Origin: a bacterium
GTDB taxonomy: Bacteria > Patescibacteriota > Patescibacteriia > 2-12-FULL-60-25
Direction: 5' to 3'
Assembly: GCA_020056125.1 (NCBI GenBank)
Contig: JAGVIJ010000025.1
Coordinates: 1-19,464 of the forward strand
DNA: 19,464 bases
A program made the position numbers and the translations under genes. Within the stretch, counting starts at the first letter, position 1. Each line of letters starts with the position of its first letter. The notes below the pieces were generated by a model. That model was not told the origin of the DNA, did not search any database, and saw only the letters and a list, made by a program, of their open reading frames with translations. Below are positions 7,653 through 15,226 of this stretch, in pieces.

Positions 7653-7681
7653 AAAATATCAGATTTTTTCCAAGTTGTCAA
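7653..7681 (-). promoter_or_regulatory. sigma-70 type promoter of the orphan gene
   Basis: On the minus strand a perfect -35 box TTGACA (7681-7676), a 17-nt spacer and a -10 box TATTTT (7658-7653) form a near-consensus promoter. It predicts a leader of about 68 nt with the Shine-Dalgarno site near its end. It diverges from the promoter of the CBS-domain gene. Confidence 0.75.
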
Positions 7682-7702
7682 GAGAAGAGTTTAAAGGTAG
7701 GA

Positions 7703-7708
7703 TATAAT
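7703..7708 (+). promoter_or_regulatory. -10 box of the CBS-domain gene, leaderless
   Basis: A perfect TATAAT ends 6 nt before the ATG at 7715. With normal spacing, transcription would begin at the A of the start codon, giving a leaderless mRNA. A TTGTCA lies 22 nt upstream, too far for a normal -35 box, and no Shine-Dalgarno site is present. Confidence 0.65.
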
Positions 7709-7714
7709 CAAAAT

Positions 7715-8179
7715 ATGAAAGTCAAAGATCTCATGATCACGGACGTGATCACTTTGCCTAAAACCGCCACCTATGAACAGGCGGCCAAACTGCTCTATTC
7801 CAGAGACATGAGCGGCGTTTGCGTGGTGGATGAAGTGGGCAGATTAGTGGGCGTAATTTCTGAAAAGGATTTGTTCCGAGTTTTATATCCTTCGTACGGC
7901 AGTTTTTATCTTCACCCGGAGATGTATATCGATTTGGAAGCGCGCGAAAAAAAGGCCTTGGAAATCCGCAACCAACCCATCGAGGGTTATATTACGCGCG
8001 TGCCCATTTCCGTTGATCCGGAGATGCCCATTCTCATGGCCGGCGCCCGTATGTTAGCCGAGAGGGTTCACCGCTTGCCCGTGGTCAAAGATGGCAAATT
8101 GATTGGCGTGCTCACGCGCTCGCGCGTCTTCAATAAAATCCTAAAAGAAAATTTCGAAGTCCAGCGCGAAAATAAATAA
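7715..8179 (+). CDS. tandem CBS-domain protein
   Basis: This 154-residue protein consists of two CBS domains, which form a Bateman module that commonly senses adenosine nucleotides. The first spans about 1-57 (KVKDLMITDVITL, then SGVCVVDEVGRLVGVISEKD) and the second about 88-147 (YITRVPISVDPEM, then VHRLPVVKDGKLIGVLTRSR). A short linker with a tyrosine-rich segment (YPSYGSFYLHPEMYIDL, 58-74) joins them. No catalytic domain is attached, so it is probably a regulatory partner; its target is unknown. The start is fixed by the -10 box 6 nt upstream and by the typical MKVKDLM opening. gltX follows after 60 nt. Confidence 0.9.
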   Translation: MKVKDLMITDVITLPKTATYEQAAKLLYSRDMSGVCVVDEVGRLVGVISEKDLFRVLYPSYGSFYLHPEMYIDLEAREKKALEIRNQPIEGYITRVPISVDPEMPILMAGARMLAERVHRLPVVKDGKLIGVLTRSRVFNKILKENFEVQRENK

Positions 8180-8186
8180 AAAAAAT

Positions 8187-8192
8187 TATAAT
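8187..8192 (+). promoter_or_regulatory. possible -10 box of gltX
   Basis: A perfect TATAAT lies 8 nt after the stop of the CBS gene and 47 nt before gltX. A start 7 nt downstream would fall at the first base of the heptamer repeat, so the leader would be essentially that repeat. A convincing -35 box is not visible; it would lie in the CBS coding end. Confidence 0.45.
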
Positions 8193-8198
8193 CCAAAA

Positions 8199-8233
8199 TT
8201 CGACCTTCGACCTTCGATATTCGAAATTCGACA
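8199..8233 (+). repeat. five tandem 7-bp units TTCGANN before gltX
   Basis: The 35 bases divide exactly into TTCGACC, TTCGACC, TTCGATA, TTCGAAA and TTCGACA. The TTCGA part is invariant and the last two bases vary. The array fills most of the gltX leader and ends 6 nt before the ATG. A related 7-bp-period array lies inside dus (11384-11411). Confidence 0.8.
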
Positions 8234-8239
8234 CTATCT

Positions 8240-9709
8240 ATGAAACCTCGAGTCCGCTTCGCTCCCAGCCCCACGGGTTTTTTACATATCGGGGGACTGC
8301 GCAGTGCGCTGTATGATGAACTATTCGCGCGCCGGCATGGCGGTGATTTCATCTTGCGTATTGAAGACACGGACGTGGCGCGCACAGTCCAAGGCGGGAT
8401 TGAAAACATTTGTCAGTCGCTTAAAGATTGTGGCGTGATTCCCAACGAGGGAGTGTGGATTGATGCCAAAGGTAAAATAATTGAGCGCGGAGATTACGGC
8501 CCGTATATTCAAACCAAGCGGCAAGCCAAACACCGAGCGTATGCCGAAGAATTGGTAAAAAAGAATTTGGCTTATTATTGTTTTTGTTCGCCCGAGCGCT
8601 TAGCCAAGTTGCGCGAGGAGCAAACTAAATCCGGCGTGGCGCCCAGATATGCCGGACAATGCCGTGAGCTATCGCACGAACAAGCTGCGGAGCGCGTGGC
8701 CAAAGGTGAAAAATACGTGATCCGACTCAAACTTCCCTCAACCGGAAAAATTAAATTTCAAGATATTATTCGCGGCGCCGTGGAATTTGATTGGTCAGCT
8801 ATGGACGATCAAGTCATCATCAAATCCAGCGGCCTACCCACCTATCACCTGGCCTCCACTTGCGATGATCATGATATGGGTATCACGCATGTTTTGCGTG
8901 GCGAAGAGTGGTTACCCTCCACGCCCAAACATTTATTTATTTACCAAGCTTTTGGCTGGAAACCGCCGGAATTCGCTCATCTACCCCTGCTTTTGAATGC
9001 GGATCATTCCAAACTCTCCAAGCGCCAGGGCGACGTTTCAGTGGCCGAGATTCTCGCCAAAGGTTATCTGCCCGAGGCGCTGGTGAATTTTGTGGCTCTG
9101 CTCGGTTGGAACCCCACAGCTGATCGCGAAATTTATACTCACGACGAATTAGCCAAAATGTTTGACTTGGCCAAAGTCAATAAAGCCGGGGCCATGGTCA
9201 ATTACGAAAAATTGGATTGGTTGAACGCCGGTTATATCAAGGCTTTGCCCGAGGATGATTATCTGACTCAAGCGCAAACGCAAATCAAAACTGAAATCAA
9301 TGATGCCAATTTTTTGGATCGTTGTCTTTTATTGGTGCGCGATCGCGTGGTTAAATTGCCCGATGTGGCTGTGCTGACCGAATTTTTCTTTAAAGATAAA
9401 TTGGATTACGACAAAGTTTCTTTAGGTTGGAAGAAACAGGCTAAAGATGAAATTGTGCTGCGCCTCAAAGCGCTGAAAGATTTAGTACAAGATGCCAAAG
9501 AAGCCGATGTGCTTAAAGTCGAGGTGATGGAAAAGAAAATCAAAAAACTTATCGAGAGTCAGTCGTGGGGCAATGGAGATACGCTTTGGCCTTTGCGCGC
9601 GGCTTTATCCGGCGCTGAAAAATCGCCTGGTCCGTTTGAATTGCTGGCGGCCTACGGCAAAGAACGCGCGCTGGTGAGAATCAACGACGCGCTGAATCAC
9701 TTAAAATAA
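8240..9709 (+). CDS. gltX: glutamyl-tRNA synthetase
   Basis: This class I synthetase charges tRNA with glutamate. The 489 residues match the bacterial enzyme. The N-terminus MKPRVRFAPSPTGFLHIGGL holds the HIGH-type motif (HIGG, 16-19), and KLSKR at 258-262 is the KMSKS-type loop. Glutamate- and ATP-site segments such as RIEDTD (40-45) and THVLRGEEW (216-224) are present. A CFC pair at 114-116 and C141 recall the zinc-binding element of some GluRS, but a clear fourth ligand is not seen. The C-terminal half is the helical anticodon-binding region. Whether it also charges tRNA-Gln cannot be judged from the motifs. There is no Shine-Dalgarno site. The gene is followed by a strong GC hairpin without a T-run. 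Confidence 0.97.
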   Translation: MKPRVRFAPSPTGFLHIGGLRSALYDELFARRHGGDFILRIEDTDVARTVQGGIENICQSLKDCGVIPNEGVWIDAKGKIIERGDYGPYIQTKRQAKHRAYAEELVKKNLAYYCFCSPERLAKLREEQTKSGVAPRYAGQCRELSHEQAAERVAKGEKYVIRLKLPSTGKIKFQDIIRGAVEFDWSAMDDQVIIKSSGLPTYHLASTCDDHDMGITHVLRGEEWLPSTPKHLFIYQAFGWKPPEFAHLPLLLNADHSKLSKRQGDVSVAEILAKGYLPEALVNFVALLGWNPTADREIYTHDELAKMFDLAKVNKAGAMVNYEKLDWLNAGYIKALPEDDYLTQAQTQIKTEINDANFLDRCLLLVRDRVVKLPDVAVLTEFFFKDKLDYDKVSLGWKKQAKDEIVLRLKALKDLVQDAKEADVLKVEVMEKKIKKLIESQSWGNGDTLWPLRAALSGAEKSPGPFELLAAYGKERALVRINDALNHLK

Positions 9710-9722
9710 ACCCGTTGACAAT

Positions 9723-9855
9723 CTCCCCCTTGGGTCAAGGGGGAGCACGAGGGGGTTAGCCTAAATGATTGTAGAGTGTGGGTTCTAACCCCTCCAGCCT
9801 CCCCCGTAGAGGGGCGTGGCTCCACGGGGCTTTACGCCCTTAATCTAAGGGGAGG
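9723..9855. repeat. nested inverted-repeat block after gltX
   Basis: A perfect 10-bp stem (CTCCCCCTTG and CAAGGGGGAG, 9723-9745) opens the block. GAGGGGGTTAG (9749-9759) and CTAACCCCTC (9785-9794) form a second inverted pair, and CCTCCCC (9798-9804) and GGGGAGG (9849-9855) a third. A GC-rich insert with its own short arms (GGGCGT and ACGCCC) lies in the third pair. The left and right halves resemble each other in reverse, as in a small non-autonomous mobile element, but no target duplication or gene is visible. Confidence 0.55.
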
Positions 9856-9870
9856 AATTAGAATATGGGT

Positions 9871-9917
9871 GTAGGACCCGCCTTCGCCAAAGCTATGGCG
9901 GGCAGGCGTCGGACCCC
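9871..9917. repeat. GC-rich dispersed-type repeat before the M23 promoter
   Basis: The segment runs from GTAGGACCCGCC to CGTCGGACCCC. CCCGCC (9877-9882) can pair with GGCGGG (9897-9902), or CGCCA (9885-9889) with TGGCG (9896-9900). The middle (TTCGCCAAAGCTATGGCGGG) resembles a repeat I recall from other Patescibacteria genomes; this recollection is unverified. It ends 12 nt before an extended -10 promoter. Confidence 0.5.
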
Positions 9918-9928
9918 GGACGATTTTA

Positions 9929-9937
9929 TGTTATAAT
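9929..9937 (+). promoter_or_regulatory. extended -10 promoter of the M23 gene, leaderless
   Basis: TGTTATAAT is a perfect extended -10 element ending 6 nt before the ATG at 9944, so the transcript should begin at or next to the start codon. The -35 position is occupied by the end of a repeat and does not match consensus. Confidence 0.75.
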
Positions 9938-9943
9938 ACCCGT

Positions 9944-11182
9944 ATGAAGCGCGGTCTGACTGTTTTATTAATGGTGCTCCTGGCGAGTGCGGTATTTTCC
10001 GTTATTCCCGCGAGCCAAGCGCAGGAGACTCTAAAGGATCAAATCGAGGGGTTGAACAGCGAGGTCAAAAACAAACGCAACCGCGTGAATGAGCTGGATG
10101 GCTTGATCAACACTTATCAAAAAAAGATTCGCGAACAAGAAACCCAGCAAGTCAGTTTGCAAAATGAAATTCTGATTTTGGACAACCGCGTGCGCGAAAA
10201 GGAGTTGCGCGCTCTGCGCACCAAAACTGAAATCGAAACCATTAATCTTGAGGTCGACGCCCTGGATACTTTGCTCAAGCGCCAAGAGGAGCGCATCTAC
10301 AAACAAAAAGATTTAACCGCGCTCTTAATCCGCCGCATTCATCAAGCGGACGAAATCAGTCTGGTGGATGTTTTTTTAACGCGGCCATCGCTCTCCTCAT
10401 TTTTTGACAGTTTGGAAAAAATCAAACGCTTGGAGCGCAATTTGGGCGATTCAGTCGGGGATTTAAAAACCGCGCGCACTTATTTGGAAGAAACTAAAAA
10501 TCTGCGCAATACGCGGCGCGAAGATTTATTGAACCAAGAAACACAACTCAAAACCGATCAGCAAAAAATTCTTGAGGAGCAGTCAGTCAAAATTTCGCTG
10601 GTCTCTCAAACCGAGCGCAATCAACAGAGTTTTGAGCGCATGCTCTATGAGTTGCGCCAAGAGATGCAAGGCATGGCTGATGACGTAGCGCGGCTGGAAG
10701 AGCAATTAAAAAATAAATTGGACAACGTGGATCAGGCGCTGGCGCGCGGCGATGTTTTGCTCAATTGGCCGGTCAGCCCGGCGCGCGGCATCACGGCCGT
10801 GTTTCATGATACGGATTATCCCTTCCGCCATTTATTTGAACATCCGGGCACAGACATCCGCGCTTCCGTGGGTACGCCGGTGCGCGCCGCGGCCGGCGGT
10901 TATGTGGCCTGGAATAAAAAGGGGAGTATGTATGGGAATTATTTGATGATCATCCACCCGGGCGGCATCGCCACGGTCTACGCGCACCTCTCTAAATTCG
11001 CGGTGGGCGCAGATACTTATGTGGAGCGCGGACAAATCATTGGCTATTCCGGCGGCATGCCGGGCCAAGATGGCGCCGGACTTTCCACAGGTCCGCATCT
11101 GCATTTTGAAGTGCGCCAAGGCGGCATTCCGGTAAATCCTGAAAACTTTCTCCCCAGCGGCGGATTAGCAATTAATAATTGA
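9944..11182 (+). CDS. secreted coiled-coil M23 (LytM-type) peptidase
   Basis: This is probably a peptidoglycan hydrolase, or an activator of one, of the EnvC/NlpD kind. A signal peptide covers about residues 1-26 (basic start, hydrophobic core, ASQAQ cleavage region). Residues about 28-265 are a long charged coiled coil. The LytM domain spans about 285-405. It carries the probable zinc ligands H300 and D304 (HPGTD) and H387 with H385 (GPHLHFEV), and H348 in YAHL, so it looks catalytically intact, unlike degenerate EnvC-type activators. The coiled coil suggests interaction with a membrane or division partner. The start is set by the extended -10 box just upstream. The 3' end overlaps the convergent dus gene by 18 bp. 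Confidence 0.92.
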   Translation: MKRGLTVLLMVLLASAVFSVIPASQAQETLKDQIEGLNSEVKNKRNRVNELDGLINTYQKKIREQETQQVSLQNEILILDNRVREKELRALRTKTEIETINLEVDALDTLLKRQEERIYKQKDLTALLIRRIHQADEISLVDVFLTRPSLSSFFDSLEKIKRLERNLGDSVGDLKTARTYLEETKNLRNTRREDLLNQETQLKTDQQKILEEQSVKISLVSQTERNQQSFERMLYELRQEMQGMADDVARLEEQLKNKLDNVDQALARGDVLLNWPVSPARGITAVFHDTDYPFRHLFEHPGTDIRASVGTPVRAAAGGYVAWNKKGSMYGNYLMIIHPGGIATVYAHLSKFAVGADTYVERGQIIGYSGGMPGQDGAGLSTGPHLHFEVRQGGIPVNPENFLPSGGLAINN

Positions 11183-12121
11183 AGAAACTAAAATTTCCTC
11201 CAACTCTTGAAGAGTGGAAACATGCACCAACTTGGTGCGCAGATGTTTGTATCCGGGCAAGCCTTTGAAATACCAAGGGAAGTGTTTGCGCAATTTAATC
11301 AAACCTTTTTCTCCATAATGTTCAACTTGCAAGCGCGCATGCTCCAATACCACCTGAACCCGCTCATCCATATCAGGTTTATGACTCGGTACTCGGGACT
11401 CGGCACTCGAGACTTCCGCAAAAATCCACGGATTACCCAGCGCTCCGCGCGCAATCAACACGCCGTCCGCATTGGAACGCGCCAGCGCTCCGCGCGCCGT
11501 CTCCACAGAAACAATATCTCCGTTGACCAAAACCGGAATTTTTACATTCTTTCGCGCCTCACCCACGCGATCCCAATTGGCTGTTCCGCTATAACCTTGG
11601 GCTTTGGTGCGGCCATGAATGGTAATCAAATCCGCGCCAGCATCTTCAAGCACTTTCACAAATTCCAAAATTTCGCGATCATTGCTCCAACCCAAACGCG
11701 TCTTCACGCTCACCGGAACTTTCACCGCTTGCTTTACGGCTCGCACCAAACTCGCGGCCAAATCCGGATCCTTCATGAGCGAGGCGCCATGAAAACTCTT
11801 GACGATCTTATGCGCCGGACAGCCCATGTTGAGATCAATGGCATCGGGCTTAAAACGCTCCTCAATTATCTGCGCGGCTTTTGCCATAGTCTCGGGGTTG
11901 GAACCAAAAATCTGCTGCACCACGGGTCGCTCGGCTAAATCAAACTCTGCCATGCGCAAAGTTTTTTCATTCAAATGCGCAATCGCGTCAGCCGAAACCA
12001 TCTCGCGATACACCACTTGCGCCCCAAATTTTTTGCACAATAAACAAAAAGGCGAATCTGTAAAATCCGCCATGGGCGAGAGTCCGACAATGGGACGTTT
12101 TATTTTTTTCCAATCAAACAT
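11165..12121 (-). CDS. dus: tRNA-dihydrouridine synthase (DusB-like)
   Basis: This FMN enzyme reduces specific uridines in tRNA to dihydrouridine. The 318 residues match the family. Visible motifs are LSPMADFTD (14-22) in place of the usual PMAGVTD, NMGCPA with the catalytic C101, K140 in SVKTRLGW, H169 in IHGRT, NGDI (200-203), and the phosphate-binding IARGALGNPW (223-232). A loop after the TIM barrel (about 237-247) is encoded by four 7-bp repeats, which have entered the frame without breaking it. The gene is the last of a three-gene minus-strand operon, starts 2 nt after its upstream neighbour, and is convergent with the M23 gene. The target uridine cannot be predicted. Confidence 0.95.
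   Translation of the reverse strand: MFDWKKIKRPIVGLSPMADFTDSPFCLLCKKFGAQVVYREMVSADAIAHLNEKTLRMAEFDLAERPVVQQIFGSNPETMAKAAQIIEERFKPDAIDLNMGCPAHKIVKSFHGASLMKDPDLAASLVRAVKQAVKVPVSVKTRLGWSNDREILEFVKVLEDAGADLITIHGRTKAQGYSGTANWDRVGEARKNVKIPVLVNGDIVSVETARGALARSNADGVLIARGALGNPWIFAEVSSAESRVPSHKPDMDERVQVVLEHARLQVEHYGEKGLIKLRKHFPWYFKGLPGYKHLRTKLVHVSTLQELEEILVSSIINC
11384..11411 (-). repeat. four tandem 7-bp units inside dus
   Basis: On the + strand the units are ACTCGGT, ACTCGGG, ACTCGGC and ACTCGAG, with a partial fifth (ACT). The first five bases never vary. On the coding strand they encode the loop around SSAESRVPSH between the phosphate-binding motif and the C-terminal helical domain of Dus. Because 7 is not a multiple of 3, a change in copy number would shift the frame. 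Confidence 0.8.
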
Positions 12122-12123
12122 TT

Positions 12124-12621
12124 TTAATCAATTACCGCTGGCGCCTGCATGGGCGCGGCAAACTTTTCTGACATGAGCTGATTTATTTCTGTGGCGTTAA
12201 AATCAAAACAATATCGTCCCATCGGATGCCGCCAAAACAAAGAATCCGGATAAGGCGCAAATTGATCCACGGTCGGCACTTGGGTTGTATCGGTTTCAAA
12301 TATCGCGCAAAGAGTATAATTTTTTGCATCCTTCACGCTGTATTCATAGGGCTCCAAGGTTTGAGGATCGTTAATCGACTCCAAAGAAAATTGTCGGCTC
12401 TTGGTAAGTGTCTCCAATTTTTCAGGCACATGTCCCTCGGCCTTCCAATAAGCATCCGCCGCATACGCAATCTGCTGCAAGTGGCTCAAGCGCCGTTCAT
12501 CCATGCGGCGCAATCTCTCATTGCCCGGCGTGCCGGATAAAATAAAACCGCCGACCAAGGCTATGGCCACGGCTGCAGTCACGATGCTCGCAAAAATTTT
12601 TAGTCCTTTCGTAGATCCCAT
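12124..12621 (-). CDS. membrane-anchored, pseudopilin-like hypothetical protein
   Basis: From the ATG at 12621 the protein has 165 residues. An N-terminal hydrophobic helix (about 8-29, IFASIVTAAVAIALVGGFIL) is followed by an extracellular part with the layout of a pilin or pseudopilin: a helix with RRLSHLQQIAYAADAYWKAEGHVPEKLETL, then a DPQTLEPYEYSV stretch like the DPWGxPYxY region of GspG proteins, then two cysteines (LCAIF and RYCFDF) that could form a disulfide. No type IV prepilin peptidase site is clear. An earlier ATG at 12669 would give 181 residues but overlaps the upstream gene by 70 bp; the later one overlaps it by 22 bp and begins just before the membrane helix. Second gene of the dus operon; role unknown. 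Confidence 0.75.
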   Translation of the reverse strand: MGSTKGLKIFASIVTAAVAIALVGGFILSGTPGNERLRRMDERRLSHLQQIAYAADAYWKAEGHVPEKLETLTKSRQFSLESINDPQTLEPYEYSVKDAKNYTLCAIFETDTTQVPTVDQFAPYPDSLFWRHPMGRYCFDFNATEINQLMSEKFAAPMQAPAVID

Positions 12622-13073
12622 AAATAATATCCAAAAATTGCGCCCGAGATGATTAAGATGATCAGGCATTTAATGGCAAAGCGCAGAGTCAAATCGCCGT
12701 TCATAAAGTTGAACAACAACGTGATCAGATCGCCGATAATGATACCGGCCGCGATAAACAGCGTCATGTAAGTCAGCCACTTGCGAATGCGCGATAAGCG
12801 GCGCAATAAATCTTTGGCCAGCATCTTCCGAATCAGCGAAGAGATGTAGAAAAAAATCGGATAGGCGATGATGAGCGATGCTGTGCCCATGCGGATGGCG
12901 TGGCGAGATTCATCCAAATAATAATCCGAACTAAGCGGATCAGGCAGCCAATGATTAGTGAATTGGAACAAAAGCGTGCCAAAACTCACGGCGCTGATAT
13001 ACAAAGTCAAAAACATCAGGAGGTATAAAAACGCCTCACGCGCCGGGTCGGTTTTCTTTAGAGTTTCTTCCAT
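12600..13073 (-). CDS. DUF5671-like membrane protein
   Basis: This 157-residue protein has four predicted membrane segments (about 15-36, 64-82, 99-121 and 133-151). The N-terminus AFLYLLMFLTLYISAVSFGTLLFQ matches my recollection of the DUF5671 family, which is common in Patescibacteria and has no known function. The C-terminus is a short basic tail (WDLRKD). It opens the minus-strand operon with the pseudopilin-like gene and dus. An extended -10 element ends 8 nt before its ATG. The family assignment is from memory of the sequence pattern and should be checked by profile search. Confidence 0.8.
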   Translation of the reverse strand: MEETLKKTDPAREAFLYLLMFLTLYISAVSFGTLLFQFTNHWLPDPLSSDYYLDESRHAIRMGTASLIIAYPIFFYISSLIRKMLAKDLLRRLSRIRKWLTYMTLFIAAGIIIGDLITLLFNFMNGDLTLRFAIKCLIILIISGAIFGYYLWDLRKD

Positions 13074-13081
13074 ACTTGCGT

Positions 13082-13090
13082 ACTATACCA
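13082..13090 (-). promoter_or_regulatory. extended -10 promoter of the dus operon
   Basis: On the minus strand TGGTATAGT forms an extended -10 element (TGn plus TATAGT) ending 8 nt before the ATG at 13073. The predicted leader is 1-2 nt. The -35 position (CTGTCG) is poor. Confidence 0.65.
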
Positions 13091-13157
13091 CAAACCTCTG
13101 CCGGCGACAGAATCAGCACGATCGTGTCGATTGTGTCGTAGCTATGGCAAATAGGGC

Positions 13158-13163
13158 TAAAAT
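13158..13163 (+). promoter_or_regulatory. possible -10 box of uvrB
   Basis: TAAAAT ends 17 nt before the uvrB ATG, which predicts a leader of about 11 nt. A TTGTGT lies 21 nt upstream, too far for good spacing. No LexA-type operator could be recognised in the 107-nt divergent space. Confidence 0.45.
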
Positions 13164-13180
13164 ATGCCAGAATACGCCCC

Positions 13181-15223
13181 ATGTCAGAGTTTAAATTAAA
13201 TCTGCCTTATCAACCGGCCGGAGATCAGCCTGAAGCTATTCAGGCCTTGATTCAGGGTGTGGAGCAAAAAAAGCGCTTTCAAACCTTGCTCGGCGCCACA
13301 GGCACGGGCAAAACTTTTACCATTGCCAATGTTATTCAGGCCGTGAAAAAACCCACGCTGGTCATCGCGCACAACAAAACCTTGGCCGCTCAACTGTGCA
13401 ATGAGTTTCGCGAATTTTTTCCGAACAACGCTGTGGAATATTTTGTGTCCTATTATGATTATTATCAACCCGAGGCTTACATCCCGAACAGCGATACGTA
13501 TATTGAAAAGGAGGCCATGGTGAATGAAGAGATTGATCGTTTGCGCCACAGCGCCACGCAAGCCTTGCTCACGCGCCAAGATGTGATTATCTGCGCGTCG
13601 GTTTCGTGCATTTATGGTTTGGGCGCGCCCGAAGCATATGAAAAAACTATTTTGCATTTGAAGATGGGGGATGATCTTAAACGCGAAAACGTGATTGAAC
13701 GTTTGATCGACATGCAATATTCGCGCACCAACGCCGATGTTTTGCGCGGTACCTTTCGCGTACATGGCGCGGTTTTAGAAATCATGCCGGCCAATGAAGA
13801 GGTGATTTATCGCGTGGAAGCGCCGGGCGGCCGCGTGTCAGCCATTCTCAAAACTAATCCGGTTGCGCGCAAAACCATTCAAGAACAAGAGGCGCTGTGG
13901 ATTTTTCCGGCCAAACATTTCATCACGCTCGGGTCTGAACGCGAGCGCGCCATCAAAGATATTCGACGCGAATTGGACGGACGGCTCGAGTGGTTTGAAA
14001 AGCAAGGAAAATTATTGGAGGCTGAACGCTTGGAGCGCCGCACTAAGTTTGATTTGGAGATGATTGAGAATCTGGGCTATTGCAATGGCATTGAAAATTA
14101 CTCGCAACATTTATCCGGACGCGCGCCGGGTGAACCGCCCGACACTTTATTTTCCTATTTGCCCAAAGATTTTTTACTGGTGATTGACGAATCTCATGTG
14201 ACGGTTCCGCAAATCCGCGGCATGCATGAGGGCGATCGCTCGCGCAAAGATACGTTGGTGGAATATGGTTTTAGATTGCCCAGCGCGCGCGATAATCGAC
14301 CTTTGACCTTTCATGAATTTGAACAAAAAATCAAACAAATCATTTTTGTTTCTGCCACGCCCGGACCTTATGAGCTGGAACATTCAAGTAAAATCGTGGA
14401 GCAAATTATCCGCCCCACCGGCCTGGTTGATCCTGAAGTGATCATCCGCCCCATCTCATCTCAAATCAACGATGTGATTGAACGAATCGCGGCCGCGGTC
14501 AAACATGGCGATCGCAGCCTCATCACCACGCTGACCAAAAAAATGGCCGAAGATCTGGCTGAATATCTAAAGGAGAAAAAAATTCGCGCGCGCTATCTAC
14601 ATAGCGGAATCAAGACCGTGGAGCGCTTGGAAATTCTAAGTGATTTTCGGCGCGGAGAATTTGACGTACTGGTCGGCGTGAACTTATTGCGCGAAGGTTT
14701 GGATCTGCCTGAAGTGGCGCTGGTTGCAATTTTAGACGCGGACAAAGAAGGCTTTTTGCGTTCAGAAACTTCACTCATTCAAACCATTGGCCGAGCCGCG
14801 CGCAATATCCGCGGGCAAGTCATTCTTTACGCGGATGGAATCGCGGGATCAATGAGGCGCGCGCTGGATGAGACTGACCGCCGCCGCACCAAACAAGCCG
14901 CGTACAATAAACTGCATGGCATTACGCCCAAATCCATTATCAAGGCCCTGACCGACACGCGCCAGATTTTAGGATTGTCAGCCGGGCACAAAGACGTGAA
15001 AGAAATTTTGAAATTGGAACTGGCCGCTGAAACAGCTGATCTGCAAAAAGTTTTGAAGAAAAAGGAACATGAGATGAAACAAGCGTCCGAAGATTTGGAA
15101 TTTGAACTGGCCGCAATTCTGCGCGATGAAATCACCGCGATCATGAAAGAGATGAAAAAGCGCGAAAAATCCGCAACTCCAACCAAACCCAAAAAACCGC
15201 CTCGCCACGGCCACACGAAATAG
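13181..15223 (+). CDS. uvrB: excinuclease ABC subunit B
   Basis: UvrB is the damage-verifying helicase-like subunit of nucleotide excision repair; it works with UvrA and UvrC. The 680 residues match the family. Seen in order are the Walker A loop GATGTGKT at 38-45, the beta-hairpin that inserts between DNA strands (YYDYYQPEAYIPNSDTYIEK, from 91), the DESH box at 336-339, SATPG at 391-395, motif VI QTIGRAARN at 534-542, and the C-terminal UVR domain (about 620-657) for UvrC contact. A lysine- and proline-rich tail (TPTKPKKPPRHGHTK) follows. The ATG at 13181 gives the typical start FKLNLPYQPAGDQP. A dispersed-type inverted repeat begins 3 nt after the stop. Confidence 0.98.
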   Translation: MSEFKLNLPYQPAGDQPEAIQALIQGVEQKKRFQTLLGATGTGKTFTIANVIQAVKKPTLVIAHNKTLAAQLCNEFREFFPNNAVEYFVSYYDYYQPEAYIPNSDTYIEKEAMVNEEIDRLRHSATQALLTRQDVIICASVSCIYGLGAPEAYEKTILHLKMGDDLKRENVIERLIDMQYSRTNADVLRGTFRVHGAVLEIMPANEEVIYRVEAPGGRVSAILKTNPVARKTIQEQEALWIFPAKHFITLGSERERAIKDIRRELDGRLEWFEKQGKLLEAERLERRTKFDLEMIENLGYCNGIENYSQHLSGRAPGEPPDTLFSYLPKDFLLVIDESHVTVPQIRGMHEGDRSRKDTLVEYGFRLPSARDNRPLTFHEFEQKIKQIIFVSATPGPYELEHSSKIVEQIIRPTGLVDPEVIIRPISSQINDVIERIAAAVKHGDRSLITTLTKKMAEDLAEYLKEKKIRARYLHSGIKTVERLEILSDFRRGEFDVLVGVNLLREGLDLPEVALVAILDADKEGFLRSETSLIQTIGRAARNIRGQVILYADGIAGSMRRALDETDRRRTKQAAYNKLHGITPKSIIKALTDTRQILGLSAGHKDVKEILKLELAAETADLQKVLKKKEHEMKQASEDLEFELAAILRDEITAIMKEMKKREKSATPTKPKKPPRHGHTK

Positions 15224-15226
15224 ACA

